In this document: in pieces, positions 1 to 6,270 of the stretch
Layout: each line of letters opens with the position of its first letter
Numbering within the stretch: position 1 is the first letter of the stretch
Assembly (NCBI GenBank): GCA_029961005.1
Contig: JASBVW010000078.1
Location: 1 to 6,667, forward strand
Length of the DNA: 6,667 nucleotides
Source: Bacillota bacterium
Lineage (GTDB): Bacteria; Bacillota; UBA5301; JASBVW01
Direction of reading: 5' to 3'
Notes under the pieces: generated by a model
Databases searched by the model: none
What the model saw: the letters and a program-made list of their open reading frames with translations, nothing else
What the model was told of the DNA's origin: nothing
Position numbers and translations under genes: made by a program

Positions 1-14
1 GCCGCTAATGCGGC
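1..14 (-). terminator. Hairpin at the window edge, possibly a terminator after the acetyltransferase gene
   Basis: GCCGC and GCGGC form a perfect 5-bp stem around a 4-base loop (TAAT on the plus strand). It lies about 80 nt downstream of the acetyltransferase stop. Whether a T-run follows on the minus strand is cut off by the window edge, so its role as a terminator is a guess. Confidence 0.25.
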
Positions 15-92
15 CACACCTCCCTCGCCCCGCCCGGGGCTTCTCTTACGACCTCGACCTCCTCAGTATTCGACGACCCACCGGCAACTCCT

Positions 93-635
93 CTAGGTGG
101 CACAAACAGAAGGGGTCTCCCCTAAAAAGCGCTCTCGGGAGACCCGCATCAGAATAATCTCTCTTTTCCGGCCCCGGCGGCGCAGGCGCACAAATCCTTC
201 CACCTTAAATCCGCACTTGAGGTAACACTGGATGGCGCGCCGGTTGAATCGGTAGACCCGCAGGTAGACGGAGCGCAGCTTCAGCTCGGCAAAAGCGTGG
301 GTGAGCAGCGTGCGGATGACGTCAGTTCCGTAGCCCTGATTCCAGTACGCCTTCTCCCCGATGCGGATCCGCAGCTCGGCTTCCCCCCGGCGCCAGGCGA
401 TGTTTTGCAATTCCACCTCTCCGATGAGCTGCCCACCAGACTCCAGGATGGCCCAGAGCCGATGCTGCGGGCTGCGCTGCAGGTTGGAAAACCACCCCCG
501 GCACTCCTCCAGGGTTAAGGGGTAGTCGGCGTCCATTAACCTCTGCAGCTCCGGATCGTTATTCCACCGGACGAGGGCGGGAAAATCCCCCTCTCTGAGC
601 GGGCGCAAAAAGACCTTCGTCCCCTGCCAAAGCAT
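93..635 (-). CDS. GNAT-family N-acetyltransferase (RimJ/RimL-like)
   Basis: This is a 180-residue acetyl-CoA-dependent N-acetyltransferase of unknown substrate. The N-terminal TKVFLRPLREGDFPALVRW is the usual opening of the RimJ/RimL/SpeG-like branch. The acetyl-CoA pyrophosphate loop (motif A) is NQGYGTDVIRTLLTHAF starting near residue 99. Motif B is NRRAIQCYLKCGFKVEG at about 131-147, giving the Asn and Tyr typical of the fold. The tail is strongly basic (VRLRRRGRKREI). The ATG at 635 is preferred because AAGGAG lies 9 nt upstream and because family members begin here. A GTG at 689 would add 18 residues that look unlike the family and has no well-placed Shine-Dalgarno. Relatives acetylate ribosomal protein N-termini, polyamines or sugar amines; nothing here chooses between them. 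It lies 125 nt after the cyclase stop with no terminator visible, so it may share that transcript. Confidence 0.88.
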   Translation of the reverse strand: MLWQGTKVFLRPLREGDFPALVRWNNDPELQRLMDADYPLTLEECRGWFSNLQRSPQHRLWAILESGGQLIGEVELQNIAWRRGEAELRIRIGEKAYWNQGYGTDVIRTLLTHAFAELKLRSVYLRVYRFNRRAIQCYLKCGFKVEGFVRLRRRGRKREIILMRVSRERFLGETPSVCAT

Positions 636-759
636 GAGCTGCCACTCCTTTTGCCACCAGTGCTGCCACGAAGGGTGAGACCGATCCACCTTGCGCGTTT
701 GGTCATAGATTGTATTTCGCGCCGCTGGTCGCGACGCCTGCCAGTAATTGTATCCAGGG

Positions 760-2247
760 TTACCGGTGCTCCGGCTGGACGGCCGCCTCCACCCGGTTCC
801 TCCCCCCGGCCTTGGCCCGGTAGAGGGCTTGATCGGCCTCGTGCAAGAGCCCCTCCGCCGTAGTGGCGGAGTCCGGATAAGCGGCTACGCCCAGGCTGAC
901 AGTCACCCTCCCGCAGGGTTGCCGCGACCCGCCCGGAAAATCCTGCTGGGCCACGGCCTTCCGGATCCTCTCGGCCAGGAGCACCGCCGCGGAGCCGCTC
1001 GTCTCCGGCAGGATCAGGGCAAATTCCTCACCGCCGTAGCGGGCGACCACGTCCACGGCCCTCACCTGGCGGCTGATCAGCTGTGCGACCGCTTGCAAAA
1101 GCCCGTCGCCAGCCGGGTGGCCGTTCTGGTCATTATAGTGCTTGAAGTGATCGACGTCCAGGAGAATCAGAGAAAGGGGCAGGCGGTAACGGGCAGCCCG
1201 GTGCAGCTCCCGGACCAAGGCCTCGTCGAAAGAACGGCGGTTGAGCAGCCCGGTCAACCCGTCGGTCCTGGCCAACCGCTCCAGTTCCTGATGGAGCAGG
1301 ACGCGCTCCCAGGCCATCCCGGCCTGTTCTGCCAGACCCCGCAGGAGGAAGACCTGGTTTTGGTCCAGCGGCGGATCGCCACTTCGCCCTACCGCCAGCA
1401 CGCCGGAGACCTTCTGCTGCACCACCACGGGAAAGGCAGTAAAAGAGCGGAACTCCTGCTCCCAAGGGCTGGCCTGGTACTGCGTGTCGCTCTCCACATC
1501 CAGAGAATGAGCAAACTCCCCGTGCGCGGCCACCCAACCGACAATGCCCTGGCCCGCCTCCACCACCGTCCCCTCAGGGCAGCGGTCGGCCACGTCGCAC
1601 ACCTGGGCGGCCACCAGGGTGCCGTCGCCCTCGCGGACCAAGAAGACGCCGAAGAAGTCGGTCGGAAAAACCTTGGCCCCGGTATCGGCCACCACCTGCG
1701 CCACGGCTTCTGGCGTCCTGGCCGCGCTCAGCCGGCTGGCCGCATCCCGCAAGACAGCGAGGTCCCGCACCTGCCGGTCCAAATCCCGGAGGCGCTGGAG
1801 CAGGCGCTTCTGCTCCTGCTCCCACCCCTCCAGCTCCCGGAGGTGGTGGTCTGCCAATTCCTGGTATTCATGCTCCCGCCGGACCAGTCCCCGCCCCGTG
1901 TCTGAGGCCAGCCAGCCGGCCACCAGGCCCACGGCCAAATAGGTCACCAGGCGCAGGAAGGCGTCAAAGAGCAGCGCGGGCTCCAGAAACTTTTCCCCTT
2001 GCCACAGGAGCTGCATACCCAGCGTGAGGAGGGTAGCCAAAGCCCCTCCTATCAGGCCGCCGGCCACCCCGTTCCACCAGGCCATCAGGACTATGGGAAG
2101 ATAGTAGAGATGGGTGAGGGGTGGCAGGGCATGTCCGCTCCAAAAAGCAGCCGACCAACCCAGAAAAAGCCAGATACTCCAGACCAGCGCTTTCCCTGGC
2201 CCGGACCCGGTCAGTCTCCTCACAGGATGAACCACCGCCGGTCTCAC
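760..2247 (-). CDS. Membrane-anchored GAF-GGDEF diguanylate cyclase
   Basis: This 495-residue protein is predicted to make cyclic di-GMP from two GTP. The N-terminus has three or four hydrophobic segments (about 20-36, 45-80, 96-114), with LYYLPIVLMAWWNG typical of small membrane sensor modules. A charged, probably coiled-coil linker (about 118-172) leads to a GAF domain (about 175-318, with GQGIVGWVAAHGE). The GGDEF domain fills 325-487: TDGLTGLLNRRSF, DVDHFKHYND (metal-binding Asp365), GHPAGDGLL and the active loop GGEEF at 405-409. RAVD (396-399), five residues before GGEEF, is a complete RxxD inhibitory site, so product feedback is expected. No EAL or HD-GYP domain is present. The GAF ligand cannot be told. 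The start is GTG with only a weak Shine-Dalgarno; GTG codons 4 and 8 positions later are alternatives. Confidence 0.92.
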   Translation of the reverse strand: MRPAVVHPVRRLTGSGPGKALVWSIWLFLGWSAAFWSGHALPPLTHLYYLPIVLMAWWNGVAGGLIGGALATLLTLGMQLLWQGEKFLEPALLFDAFLRLVTYLAVGLVAGWLASDTGRGLVRREHEYQELADHHLRELEGWEQEQKRLLQRLRDLDRQVRDLAVLRDAASRLSAARTPEAVAQVVADTGAKVFPTDFFGVFLVREGDGTLVAAQVCDVADRCPEGTVVEAGQGIVGWVAAHGEFAHSLDVESDTQYQASPWEQEFRSFTAFPVVVQQKVSGVLAVGRSGDPPLDQNQVFLLRGLAEQAGMAWERVLLHQELERLARTDGLTGLLNRRSFDEALVRELHRAARYRLPLSLILLDVDHFKHYNDQNGHPAGDGLLQAVAQLISRQVRAVDVVARYGGEEFALILPETSGSAAVLLAERIRKAVAQQDFPGGSRQPCGRVTVSLGVAAYPDSATTAEGLLHEADQALYRAKAGGRNRVEAAVQPEHR

Positions 2248-2285
2248 CGCGCCACCCGTTCTTCCGGTGTAAGATCCCGGGGATG

Positions 2286-2315
2286 CTCTTCGCCCTTTCG
2301 CCCCCCTTTTCCTTT
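2286..2315 (-). promoter_or_regulatory. Possible sigma-H-like promoter of the diguanylate cyclase gene
   Basis: On the minus strand AAAGGAAAA (2315-2307), overlapping the spmB stop, is a full match to the sigma-H -35 (RnAGGAwww). After 12 nt comes GGCGAAGAG (2294-2286), which has the GAA but not the final T of the conserved GAAT. Spacing is allowed, and the -10 differs by one base from the one before spoIIAA. The surroundings are purine-rich, so part of the match may be chance, and loss of a conserved -10 base is a serious weakness. Initiation near 2280 would give a leader of about 33 nt. Confidence 0.3.
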
Positions 2316-2847
2316 AGAAGAGCCAGCGGCAGAAGAGAAAAGCCGCTCCCGCCGCTACGGCATCGGCCAAGAGGCCTACCTTGACGGCGTAACGGTAATC
2401 TTTGACCCCCACCGAACCAAAATAAACCGCCAGCACGTAAAAAGTGGTCTCCGTGCTCCCCTGAAGGGCGGCAGCCAACCGACCCACCGGGGAATCCGCC
2501 CCGTGTTGCCTGATCAGCTCCGCCATGATGCCCAGGGCGCCGCTGCCGGAGAAGGGGCGCACCAGAAGGAGGGGGAGCACCTCCCCGGGGAAGCCGAGCC
2601 GGTCCAAAAGCGGGCGCAAAGGGGCGGAGAAGAGCTCTAAAGCCCCCGAGGCGCGGAAGACACCCACTGCCACCAGCATGGCCACCAGGGCGGGAAAGAT
2701 CCGGCGGATAAGCTCGAAGGCCTGACCGGCCCCTTCCAGGAAGGCTTCATAGACCCGCACACCCCGCAACAAGGCGTACGTGGGGATGAAGAGCAAAAGA
2801 AAAGGTAAAGCCCAGCGGGAGAGAAAGTCAGCGGCTTCGCCCAGCAC
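2314..2847 (-). CDS. spmB: Spore maturation protein B
   Basis: This is a 177-residue membrane protein and partner of SpmA in spore core dehydration. Diagnostic blocks are LLLVRPFSGSGALGIMAE (93-110) and QGSTETTFYVLAVYFGSVGV (129-148), followed by KDYRYAVKVGLLADA. Hydrophobic segments are near 13-29, 52-66, 90-108, 133-147 and 155-173. The length fits the family. The start is GTG, preceded at about 8 nt by a strong AGGAGGAG lying inside spmA. The reading frame overlaps spmA by 20 nt, so the two should be translationally coupled and made in matched amounts. The TAA stop shares bases with a sigma-H-like -35 sequence. Confidence 0.95.
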   Translation of the reverse strand: MLGEAADFLSRWALPFLLLFIPTYALLRGVRVYEAFLEGAGQAFELIRRIFPALVAMLVAVGVFRASGALELFSAPLRPLLDRLGFPGEVLPLLLVRPFSGSGALGIMAELIRQHGADSPVGRLAAALQGSTETTFYVLAVYFGSVGVKDYRYAVKVGLLADAVAAGAAFLFCRWLF

Positions 2848-3424
2848 GTTCTTCTCTCCTCCTAAAATAGCGGTCCAAGGCCACAGCCGCGGCGGTGGAG
2901 GTCAAAGTAGCTCCCAGGATGGGTGCGATGATGTCGGTGGGGTTGGCCGCTCCCGCCGCTGCCCGCACGGACAAGACCAACACCGGAACCACAGTGACAG
3001 AGGAGGTGTTGAGCGCCAGGAGGGTGCACATGGCAGGGCTGGCCGTAGAGGAACCCCGGTTTAAGTCCTGGAGGTGGCGCATGGCCTCCAGGCCAAAAGG
3101 GGTGGCGGCATTGCCCAGACCCAAAAGGTTGGCTCCCAAATTGAGGGCAATGGCCTCCTCGGCCGGGTGCCCGGCCGGCACCTCGGGGAAGAGCCAGCGC
3201 AGGAGAGGGCGCAGGAACCTGACCAGGTGCTGGAGCAAGCTGCTCTCCGCCGCCACTTTCATCAAGCCCAGCCAAAAGCCCGCGACGCCCAGGAGCCCTA
3301 TAGCCAGCTCCACGCTTAGGCGAGTGGCTTCCAGGGCCGCCCGGGAGATCTCCTCCACCCGCCCCGTCCCGACAGCCACTCCCACCCCGCAGAGCAAAAG
3401 TCCCCACCAGATGAGGTTCATCAT
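2828..3424 (-). CDS. spmA: Spore maturation protein A
   Basis: This is a 198-residue integral membrane protein of the nucleoside-recognition (Gate) family. SpmA and SpmB are both needed for full dehydration of the spore core and for heat resistance; the molecular activity is unknown, though transport has been proposed. The diagnostic SpmA block is ALNLGANLLGLGNAATPFGL (93-112), followed by EAMRHLQDLN. Hydrophobic segments lie at about 4-20, 36-56, 91-110, 131-157 and 163-183, and the tail is basic (RYFRRREERAGRSR). The start MMNLIWW fits family N-termini, but no Shine-Dalgarno is visible, only GGTAGC directly before ATGATG. A tiny ATG-initiated frame (3435-3421) ends in a TGA overlapping the start. 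Either a leaderless transcript or coupling to upstream translation would explain this. spmB begins inside its last codons. Confidence 0.95.
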   Translation of the reverse strand: MMNLIWWGLLLCGVGVAVGTGRVEEISRAALEATRLSVELAIGLLGVAGFWLGLMKVAAESSLLQHLVRFLRPLLRWLFPEVPAGHPAEEAIALNLGANLLGLGNAATPFGLEAMRHLQDLNRGSSTASPAMCTLLALNTSSVTVVPVLVLSVRAAAGAANPTDIIAPILGATLTSTAAAVALDRYFRRREERAGRSR

Positions 3425-3430
3425 GCTACC

Positions 3431-3459
3431 AGCATATGTGGGGGCGGGCGAGGATATGT
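3431..3459 (-). promoter_or_regulatory. Sigma-E-like promoter immediately upstream of spmA
   Basis: In the 43-nt gap between sigF and spmA the minus strand reads ACATATC (3459-3453), a 14-nt spacer, then CATATGCT (3438-3431). The sigma-E consensus is kmATATT, 14-15 nt, CATAyAmT. The -10 matches 7 of 8 positions, the -35 matches 5 of 7, and the spacing fits. The two AT-rich blocks stand out against a spacer made almost only of C and G. In B. subtilis spmA-spmB is expressed in the mother cell under sigma-E. Initiation about 7 nt downstream would fall at or next to the spmA ATG, giving a leaderless or near-leaderless message. Confidence 0.5.
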
Positions 3460-3467
3460 CTCAGCTT

Positions 3468-4190
3468 CTACTGGACCAAGGCGCGCAAACGGGCGAGGGC
3501 CTGCTTCTCCAGGCGGGAGACCTGGGCCTGGGAAAGGCCGAGCAGGCGGGCGATCTCTGTCTGACTCTTCTCGGCAAAGAAACGGAGGAGGATGACCCTC
3601 CTCTCCTTCTCCTTGAGCTGCGCCAGCACCTGGCGCAGCGCCAAATGCTCTACCGTCGCCAATTCGAAGCCTTCCGAACCCTGCAGGGTCTCTTCCAGCT
3701 CCGGACCCTCCTCTTCGCCACAGGGGGCAGCCGGAGCCGCCAGGGAGAGAGCAGGTCGGAGGGCGTCCAAGGCTGCCACTACCTCGGCCACCTCCAACCG
3801 GAGGTCCGCCGCCAGCTCCGCCAACGACGGCTCGCGCCCCCACTCCTGCGCCAGCTCCTCCTTGCGGCGGCAGACCCGCTGCCCCAGCTCCCGCTGCGCC
3901 CGCTCCACCTTCAGCTCGGAGTCGCCGCGCAAAAAAGTCCGGATCTCCCCTAAGATCAGGGGGACGGCATAGGTGGAGAACTGCACCCCGCGCGAGGGGT
4001 CGAAGCGATCGATCGCTTTTAAAAGGCCAAGGCAGCCCACTTGAAACAGATCGTCCAGTTCGTACCCGCGGCCGGCAAAGCGGTGGACAATGCTCCAGAC
4101 CAGGCGCAGATTGGCCTCTACCAGCTCCTCCCGGGCCCGGGCCTCTCCCCCGCGCACTCTTTCCAGCAAGGCGAGCAAATCCGCCCGCAT
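3468..4190 (-). CDS. sigF: RNA polymerase sporulation sigma factor F (SpoIIAC)
   Basis: This 240-residue sigma-70 family protein is the first forespore-specific sigma factor, directing RNA polymerase to early forespore genes and held inactive by SpoIIAB. Region 2 runs from EANLRLVWSIVHRF (25-38) through DDLFQVGCLGLLKAIDRFDP (46-65) and FSTYAVPLILGEIRTFLR (71-88), covering core binding and -10 recognition. Region 3 spans about 92-145. Region 4 (about 180-240) ends in the helix-turn-helix QTEIARLLGLSQAQVSRLEK. Position after spoIIAB separates it from the close relative sigma-G. GGAGG 8 nt upstream of the ATG, inside the end of spoIIAB, supports the start. The spoIIAB TAA is in frame two codons upstream, so no earlier start is possible. 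The N-terminus is about a dozen residues shorter than B. subtilis sigma-F. The linker between regions 3 and 4 is rich in Ala, Pro and Glu. Confidence 0.97.
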   Translation of the reverse strand: MRADLLALLERVRGGEARAREELVEANLRLVWSIVHRFAGRGYELDDLFQVGCLGLLKAIDRFDPSRGVQFSTYAVPLILGEIRTFLRGDSELKVERAQRELGQRVCRRKEELAQEWGREPSLAELAADLRLEVAEVVAALDALRPALSLAAPAAPCGEEEGPELEETLQGSEGFELATVEHLALRQVLAQLKEKERRVILLRFFAEKSQTEIARLLGLSQAQVSRLEKQALARLRALVQ

Positions 4191-4193
4191 TTC

Positions 4194-4643
4194 TTACGCC
4201 TCCGCCGCTTTCTTCTTCCGCTGGGGCACCTTAACCATCCGGATGCGGGTCCCCCGCCCCGGGGCGCTGTCGATCTCCAATTCGTCCATGAAGGACTCCA
4301 TAAAGACGAAGCCCAAGCCCATCCTCTCCGGATCCGTGGAATAAGAAGGCTGCCGGGCCAATTCTACGTCGGCGATGCCTTGACCTTCGTCCTGTACCAC
4401 TACCTCCAGCCGCTCCGCGTCAACTTCGGCCCGCACCTTCACAACCCCGGTCCTGCCCCGATACCCGTGCAGAATGGCGTTGGAAACGGCCTCCGAGGTA
4501 GCGACCTTGATCTCGTCCACCTCTTCCAGGGTAAAATCCAGCTGCGCCGCCAGCGCAGCCACCGCAATGCGGGCCACCCCGACGTTCTCCGGCCGGTTGG
4601 GAAACTCCATGGCGATGTAATTGCGCGCCGAGCTCTCCTGCAT
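4194..4643 (-). CDS. spoIIAB: Anti-sigma F factor / serine kinase SpoIIAB
   Basis: This is a 149-residue GHKL-fold ATPase that binds and inhibits sigma-F and also phosphorylates SpoIIAA, so it is the switch of forespore gene expression. The N box is SEAVSNAILHGY at 50-61, with Glu51 and Asn55 the expected catalytic and Mg-binding residues. The G1 box is DEGQGI at 85-90. ELARQP (94-99) starts the ATP lid, and the G2 region is RMGLGF (107-112) followed by FMESFMDELEIDSAPGRGT. Arg25 probably matches the Arg that contacts SpoIIAA. Compared with my recollection of the B. subtilis protein, the lid is about two residues shorter and the usual RSGMGF reads RMGLGF. The ATG start has GGGGAGGG just upstream, immediately after the spoIIAA stop. 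The TAA stop is 3 nt before sigF. Confidence 0.97.
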   Translation of the reverse strand: MQESSARNYIAMEFPNRPENVGVARIAVAALAAQLDFTLEEVDEIKVATSEAVSNAILHGYRGRTGVVKVRAEVDAERLEVVVQDEGQGIADVELARQPSYSTDPERMGLGFVFMESFMDELEIDSAPGRGTRIRMVKVPQRKKKAAEA

Positions 4644-4657
4644 TGCCGTCCCTCCCC

Positions 4658-4996
4658 TTACGCCAGGCGCAAGGCCTCTGTCTCCGTAGCACAGACCGAC
4701 ATAATCTTGAGCAGCCCTGCCAGTTCAAAGAGGCGGTGGACCTGGGGTTGCAGTCGAGTCAAGACCATCTTCCCCCCGCGCTGCCGGACGTGCTTGTAAC
4801 GCCCGAGGATGACCCCCAGACCGGAGCTGTCCACAAAAGAAACGCCATCCAGATTGAGGACCAAGTTGGTGACCGAGCTGTGGCGCTCTAGCTCCCGCTC
4901 TACCTCGGTCCGAAACTGGATGGCGGTATGCAGATCCAGCTCCCCCTGGCAGCGCACCACCAGGGTCTGCCCCACCCTCTCCACGCTGATCTTCAC
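4658..4996 (-). CDS. spoIIAA: Anti-sigma F factor antagonist SpoIIAA (STAS domain)
   Basis: The 112-residue protein is a single STAS domain, close to the usual length of about 117. Unphosphorylated SpoIIAA displaces sigma-F from SpoIIAB; SpoIIAB phosphorylates and inactivates it, and the phosphatase SpoIIE reactivates it in the forespore. The diagnostic DSSGLGVILGRYK lies at 56-68. By alignment from memory Ser57 corresponds to the phosphorylated Ser58 of B. subtilis. GELDLHTA at 18-25 and GGKMVL at 74-79 are further family signatures. The start is GTG, chosen because AGGAGG lies about 9 nt upstream. The stop is followed after 14 nt by spoIIAB, so the two are co-transcribed and probably translationally linked. 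Confidence 0.97.
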   Translation of the reverse strand: MKISVERVGQTLVVRCQGELDLHTAIQFRTEVERELERHSSVTNLVLNLDGVSFVDSSGLGVILGRYKHVRQRGGKMVLTRLQPQVHRLFELAGLLKIMSVCATETEALRLA

Positions 4997-5038
4997 TTTT
5001 GCCCCTCCTCCTGACCGGGAAACCCCTCTCGCCCTAAG

Positions 5039-5067
5039 CTATTCGCCCCCCGGGTACCGATTCCTGC
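5039..5067 (-). promoter_or_regulatory. Sigma-H-type promoter of spoIIAA-spoIIAB-sigF
   Basis: On the minus strand GCAGGAATC (5067-5059) is separated by exactly 11 nt from GGCGAATAG (5047-5039). The consensus for sigma-H (Spo0H) is RnAGGAwww, 11-12 nt, RnnGAATww. All fixed core positions (AGGA and GAAT, with a purine three bases ahead of GAAT) match and the spacing is right; only the last base of each element departs. The element lies between the dacF stop and the spoIIAA start, and predicted initiation near 5033 leaves a leader of about 37 nt that carries the spoIIAA Shine-Dalgarno. The B. subtilis spoIIA operon is transcribed by sigma-H from the same place. A Spo0A box was not convincingly seen next to it. 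Confidence 0.72.
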
Positions 5068-5085
5068 CGGAAGAGGGGCCTTTCC

Positions 5086-6246
5086 TCAACGCCGGAAGAG
5101 CGAGCGCAAGAGCTGCCTGGTGGTCTGAAGAAAGATCTTGACTACGTTGCCGCGCGGAACCTCGGCCGCAGCCACCAGAGGCACCTCGGCCACTTTCTCC
5201 CCTTCCCGGGTAAAGACGAGTACGCCTACCACCTGGCCCTTCTTGACCGGCGCCACCACCGGCTTGGGGAGCACCACCTCCTTCTGCCACCGGCCCCGCT
5301 GGCCTCGCGGGACCACCACGTACACGTCTTCCGCCGCCACCGCGTCCACCCTGTCTTGCGCGCCCTTCCACACCTCCACGCTGGCCACCGCAGACCCGCC
5401 CGGCAGCACCTTGACCGCCTCGTAAGCCCGGAAACCATAATCCAAAAGGGCCCGGACATCGGCGGTGCGCTCTTTGGCCGTAGGAGCACCCAAGACCACG
5501 GCGATGAGGCGCAAGCCGTCCCTCTTGGCCGTAGCGGCCAGGCAGTAGCGAGCCGTATCGGTGAACCCGGTCTTAATGCCGTCGTACCCCGGGTACTGCT
5601 TGAGGAGTTTATTAAAGGTAGTGAGCCAGACCTCCTTGGGGGTGCCCTTGCGGACGTAATAGTCCCAGGTGGAGGTTAGTTCTAAGAAGAGCGGCAAAGT
5701 AACGGCGTAGCGGGAAAGCAAAGCCAGGTCGCGGGCGGTGGAGTAATTGTCGGGTGCATCCAAGCCGGTGGGGTTGGCAAAATGGGTGTGGGTCATGCCC
5801 AACTGGGCCGCCCGCTGGTTCATCAAGCGGACGAATTCGTCCACGGAGCCGGCTACGTGCTCAGCCAGCGCCACCGCACAGTCGTTGGCCGACCCCACCG
5901 CCACCGCGTAGAGCATGTCGCGGAGCGACATTTGCTCCCCTTCTTCCAGCCAGATCTGCGTCCCGCCCATCGACCTGGCCAGAGCCGAACCGACGACCAC
6001 GTCGTCCAGGGTCACCTTCCCGTCCCGGAGCGCCTCCAGGACCAGGGTCATGGTCATGATCTTGGTCAAGCTGGCGATCGGTAGGGGGCGGTCCGCGTCT
6101 TTCTCCCAAAGAACCTTTCCTCCTGAGGCCTCCAGCAGGATAGCCGAAGGAGCTCGGACCACAGGGGCTGCGGCAGCAGAGGAGGCCGCGGCCGCACATA
6201 CCAGGGCCAAACCCAAGGCTAGAGCCACATGCCGGTGCGCCCTCAC
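5086..6246 (-). CDS. dacF: D-alanyl-D-alanine carboxypeptidase (DacF-type, peptidase S11)
   Basis: This is a low-molecular-weight penicillin-binding protein of 386 residues that removes the terminal D-Ala from peptidoglycan pentapeptides outside the membrane, reducing cross-linking. Residues 1-27 form a signal peptide (RAHRH, a hydrophobic core, then an alanine-rich ASSAAAA end). The three S11 catalytic motifs are intact: SLTK at 59-62 (nucleophile Ser59), SAN at 119-121 and KTG at 225-227. A PBP5-type C-terminal beta domain follows (about 280-365). The protein ends in a basic amphipathic segment (VVKIFLQTTRQLLRSLFRR), the usual peripheral membrane anchor of the family. The start is GTG, with AGGAGGAG a suitable distance upstream. 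Its place directly before spoIIAA is the B. subtilis dacF position, which is why dacF is preferred to dacA or dacB. The following spmA-spmB pair would also fit dacB-like context. Confidence 0.95.
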   Translation of the reverse strand: MRAHRHVALALGLALVCAAAASSAAAAPVVRAPSAILLEASGGKVLWEKDADRPLPIASLTKIMTMTLVLEALRDGKVTLDDVVVGSALARSMGGTQIWLEEGEQMSLRDMLYAVAVGSANDCAVALAEHVAGSVDEFVRLMNQRAAQLGMTHTHFANPTGLDAPDNYSTARDLALLSRYAVTLPLFLELTSTWDYYVRKGTPKEVWLTTFNKLLKQYPGYDGIKTGFTDTARYCLAATAKRDGLRLIAVVLGAPTAKERTADVRALLDYGFRAYEAVKVLPGGSAVASVEVWKGAQDRVDAVAAEDVYVVVPRGQRGRWQKEVVLPKPVVAPVKKGQVVGVLVFTREGEKVAEVPLVAAAEVPRGNVVKIFLQTTRQLLRSLFRR

Positions 6247-6270
6247 TCTCCCTCTCCTCCTCTCGGTACC

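Noticed and set aside
27..40. GCCCC/GGGGC hairpin followed on the plus strand by TTCTCTT, like a terminator for a gene entering from the left.
   Set aside because: The stem is only 5 bp and the T-run is broken by C residues; no plus-strand gene is known to end here.
69..75. CGTCGAA on the minus strand, similar to a Spo0A box (TGTCGAA).
   Set aside because: It has one mismatch, is a single copy, and lies downstream of the acetyltransferase gene with no promoter or gene visible beside it.
709..752. Two copies of TACAAT on the minus strand (714-709 and 752-747) between the cyclase and the acetyltransferase, resembling a -10 box.
   Set aside because: Neither has a recognisable -35 about 17 nt upstream, so I do not annotate a promoter, though one for the acetyltransferase gene could be here.
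748..1905. A 385-codon open frame on the plus strand.
   Set aside because: It lies antisense to the diguanylate cyclase, whose domains and motifs are unmistakable. The translation is low-complexity and rich in Pro, Arg, His and Gly with no family signature, as expected from the complement of a GC-rich gene.
2272..2290. Inverted repeat ATCCC/GGGAT between spmB and the cyclase, considered as a terminator.
   Set aside because: The two arms abut with almost no loop and no T-run follows, so it cannot act as an intrinsic terminator.
2895..3953. A 352-codon open frame on the plus strand.
   Set aside because: It runs antisense across spmA and sigF, both firmly identified, and shows only arginine/serine/leucine-rich shadow composition with no Shine-Dalgarno.
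4041..4799. A 252-codon open frame on the plus strand.
   Set aside because: It is antisense to the whole of spoIIAB and to parts of sigF and spoIIAA, with no recognisable domain.
5066..5100. A 10-bp direct repeat (GCCGGAAGAG at 5066-5075 and 5091-5100) on either side of the dacF stop.
   Set aside because: It is short, only two copies, and one lies in coding sequence; no functional reason was seen and chance is plausible at this base composition.
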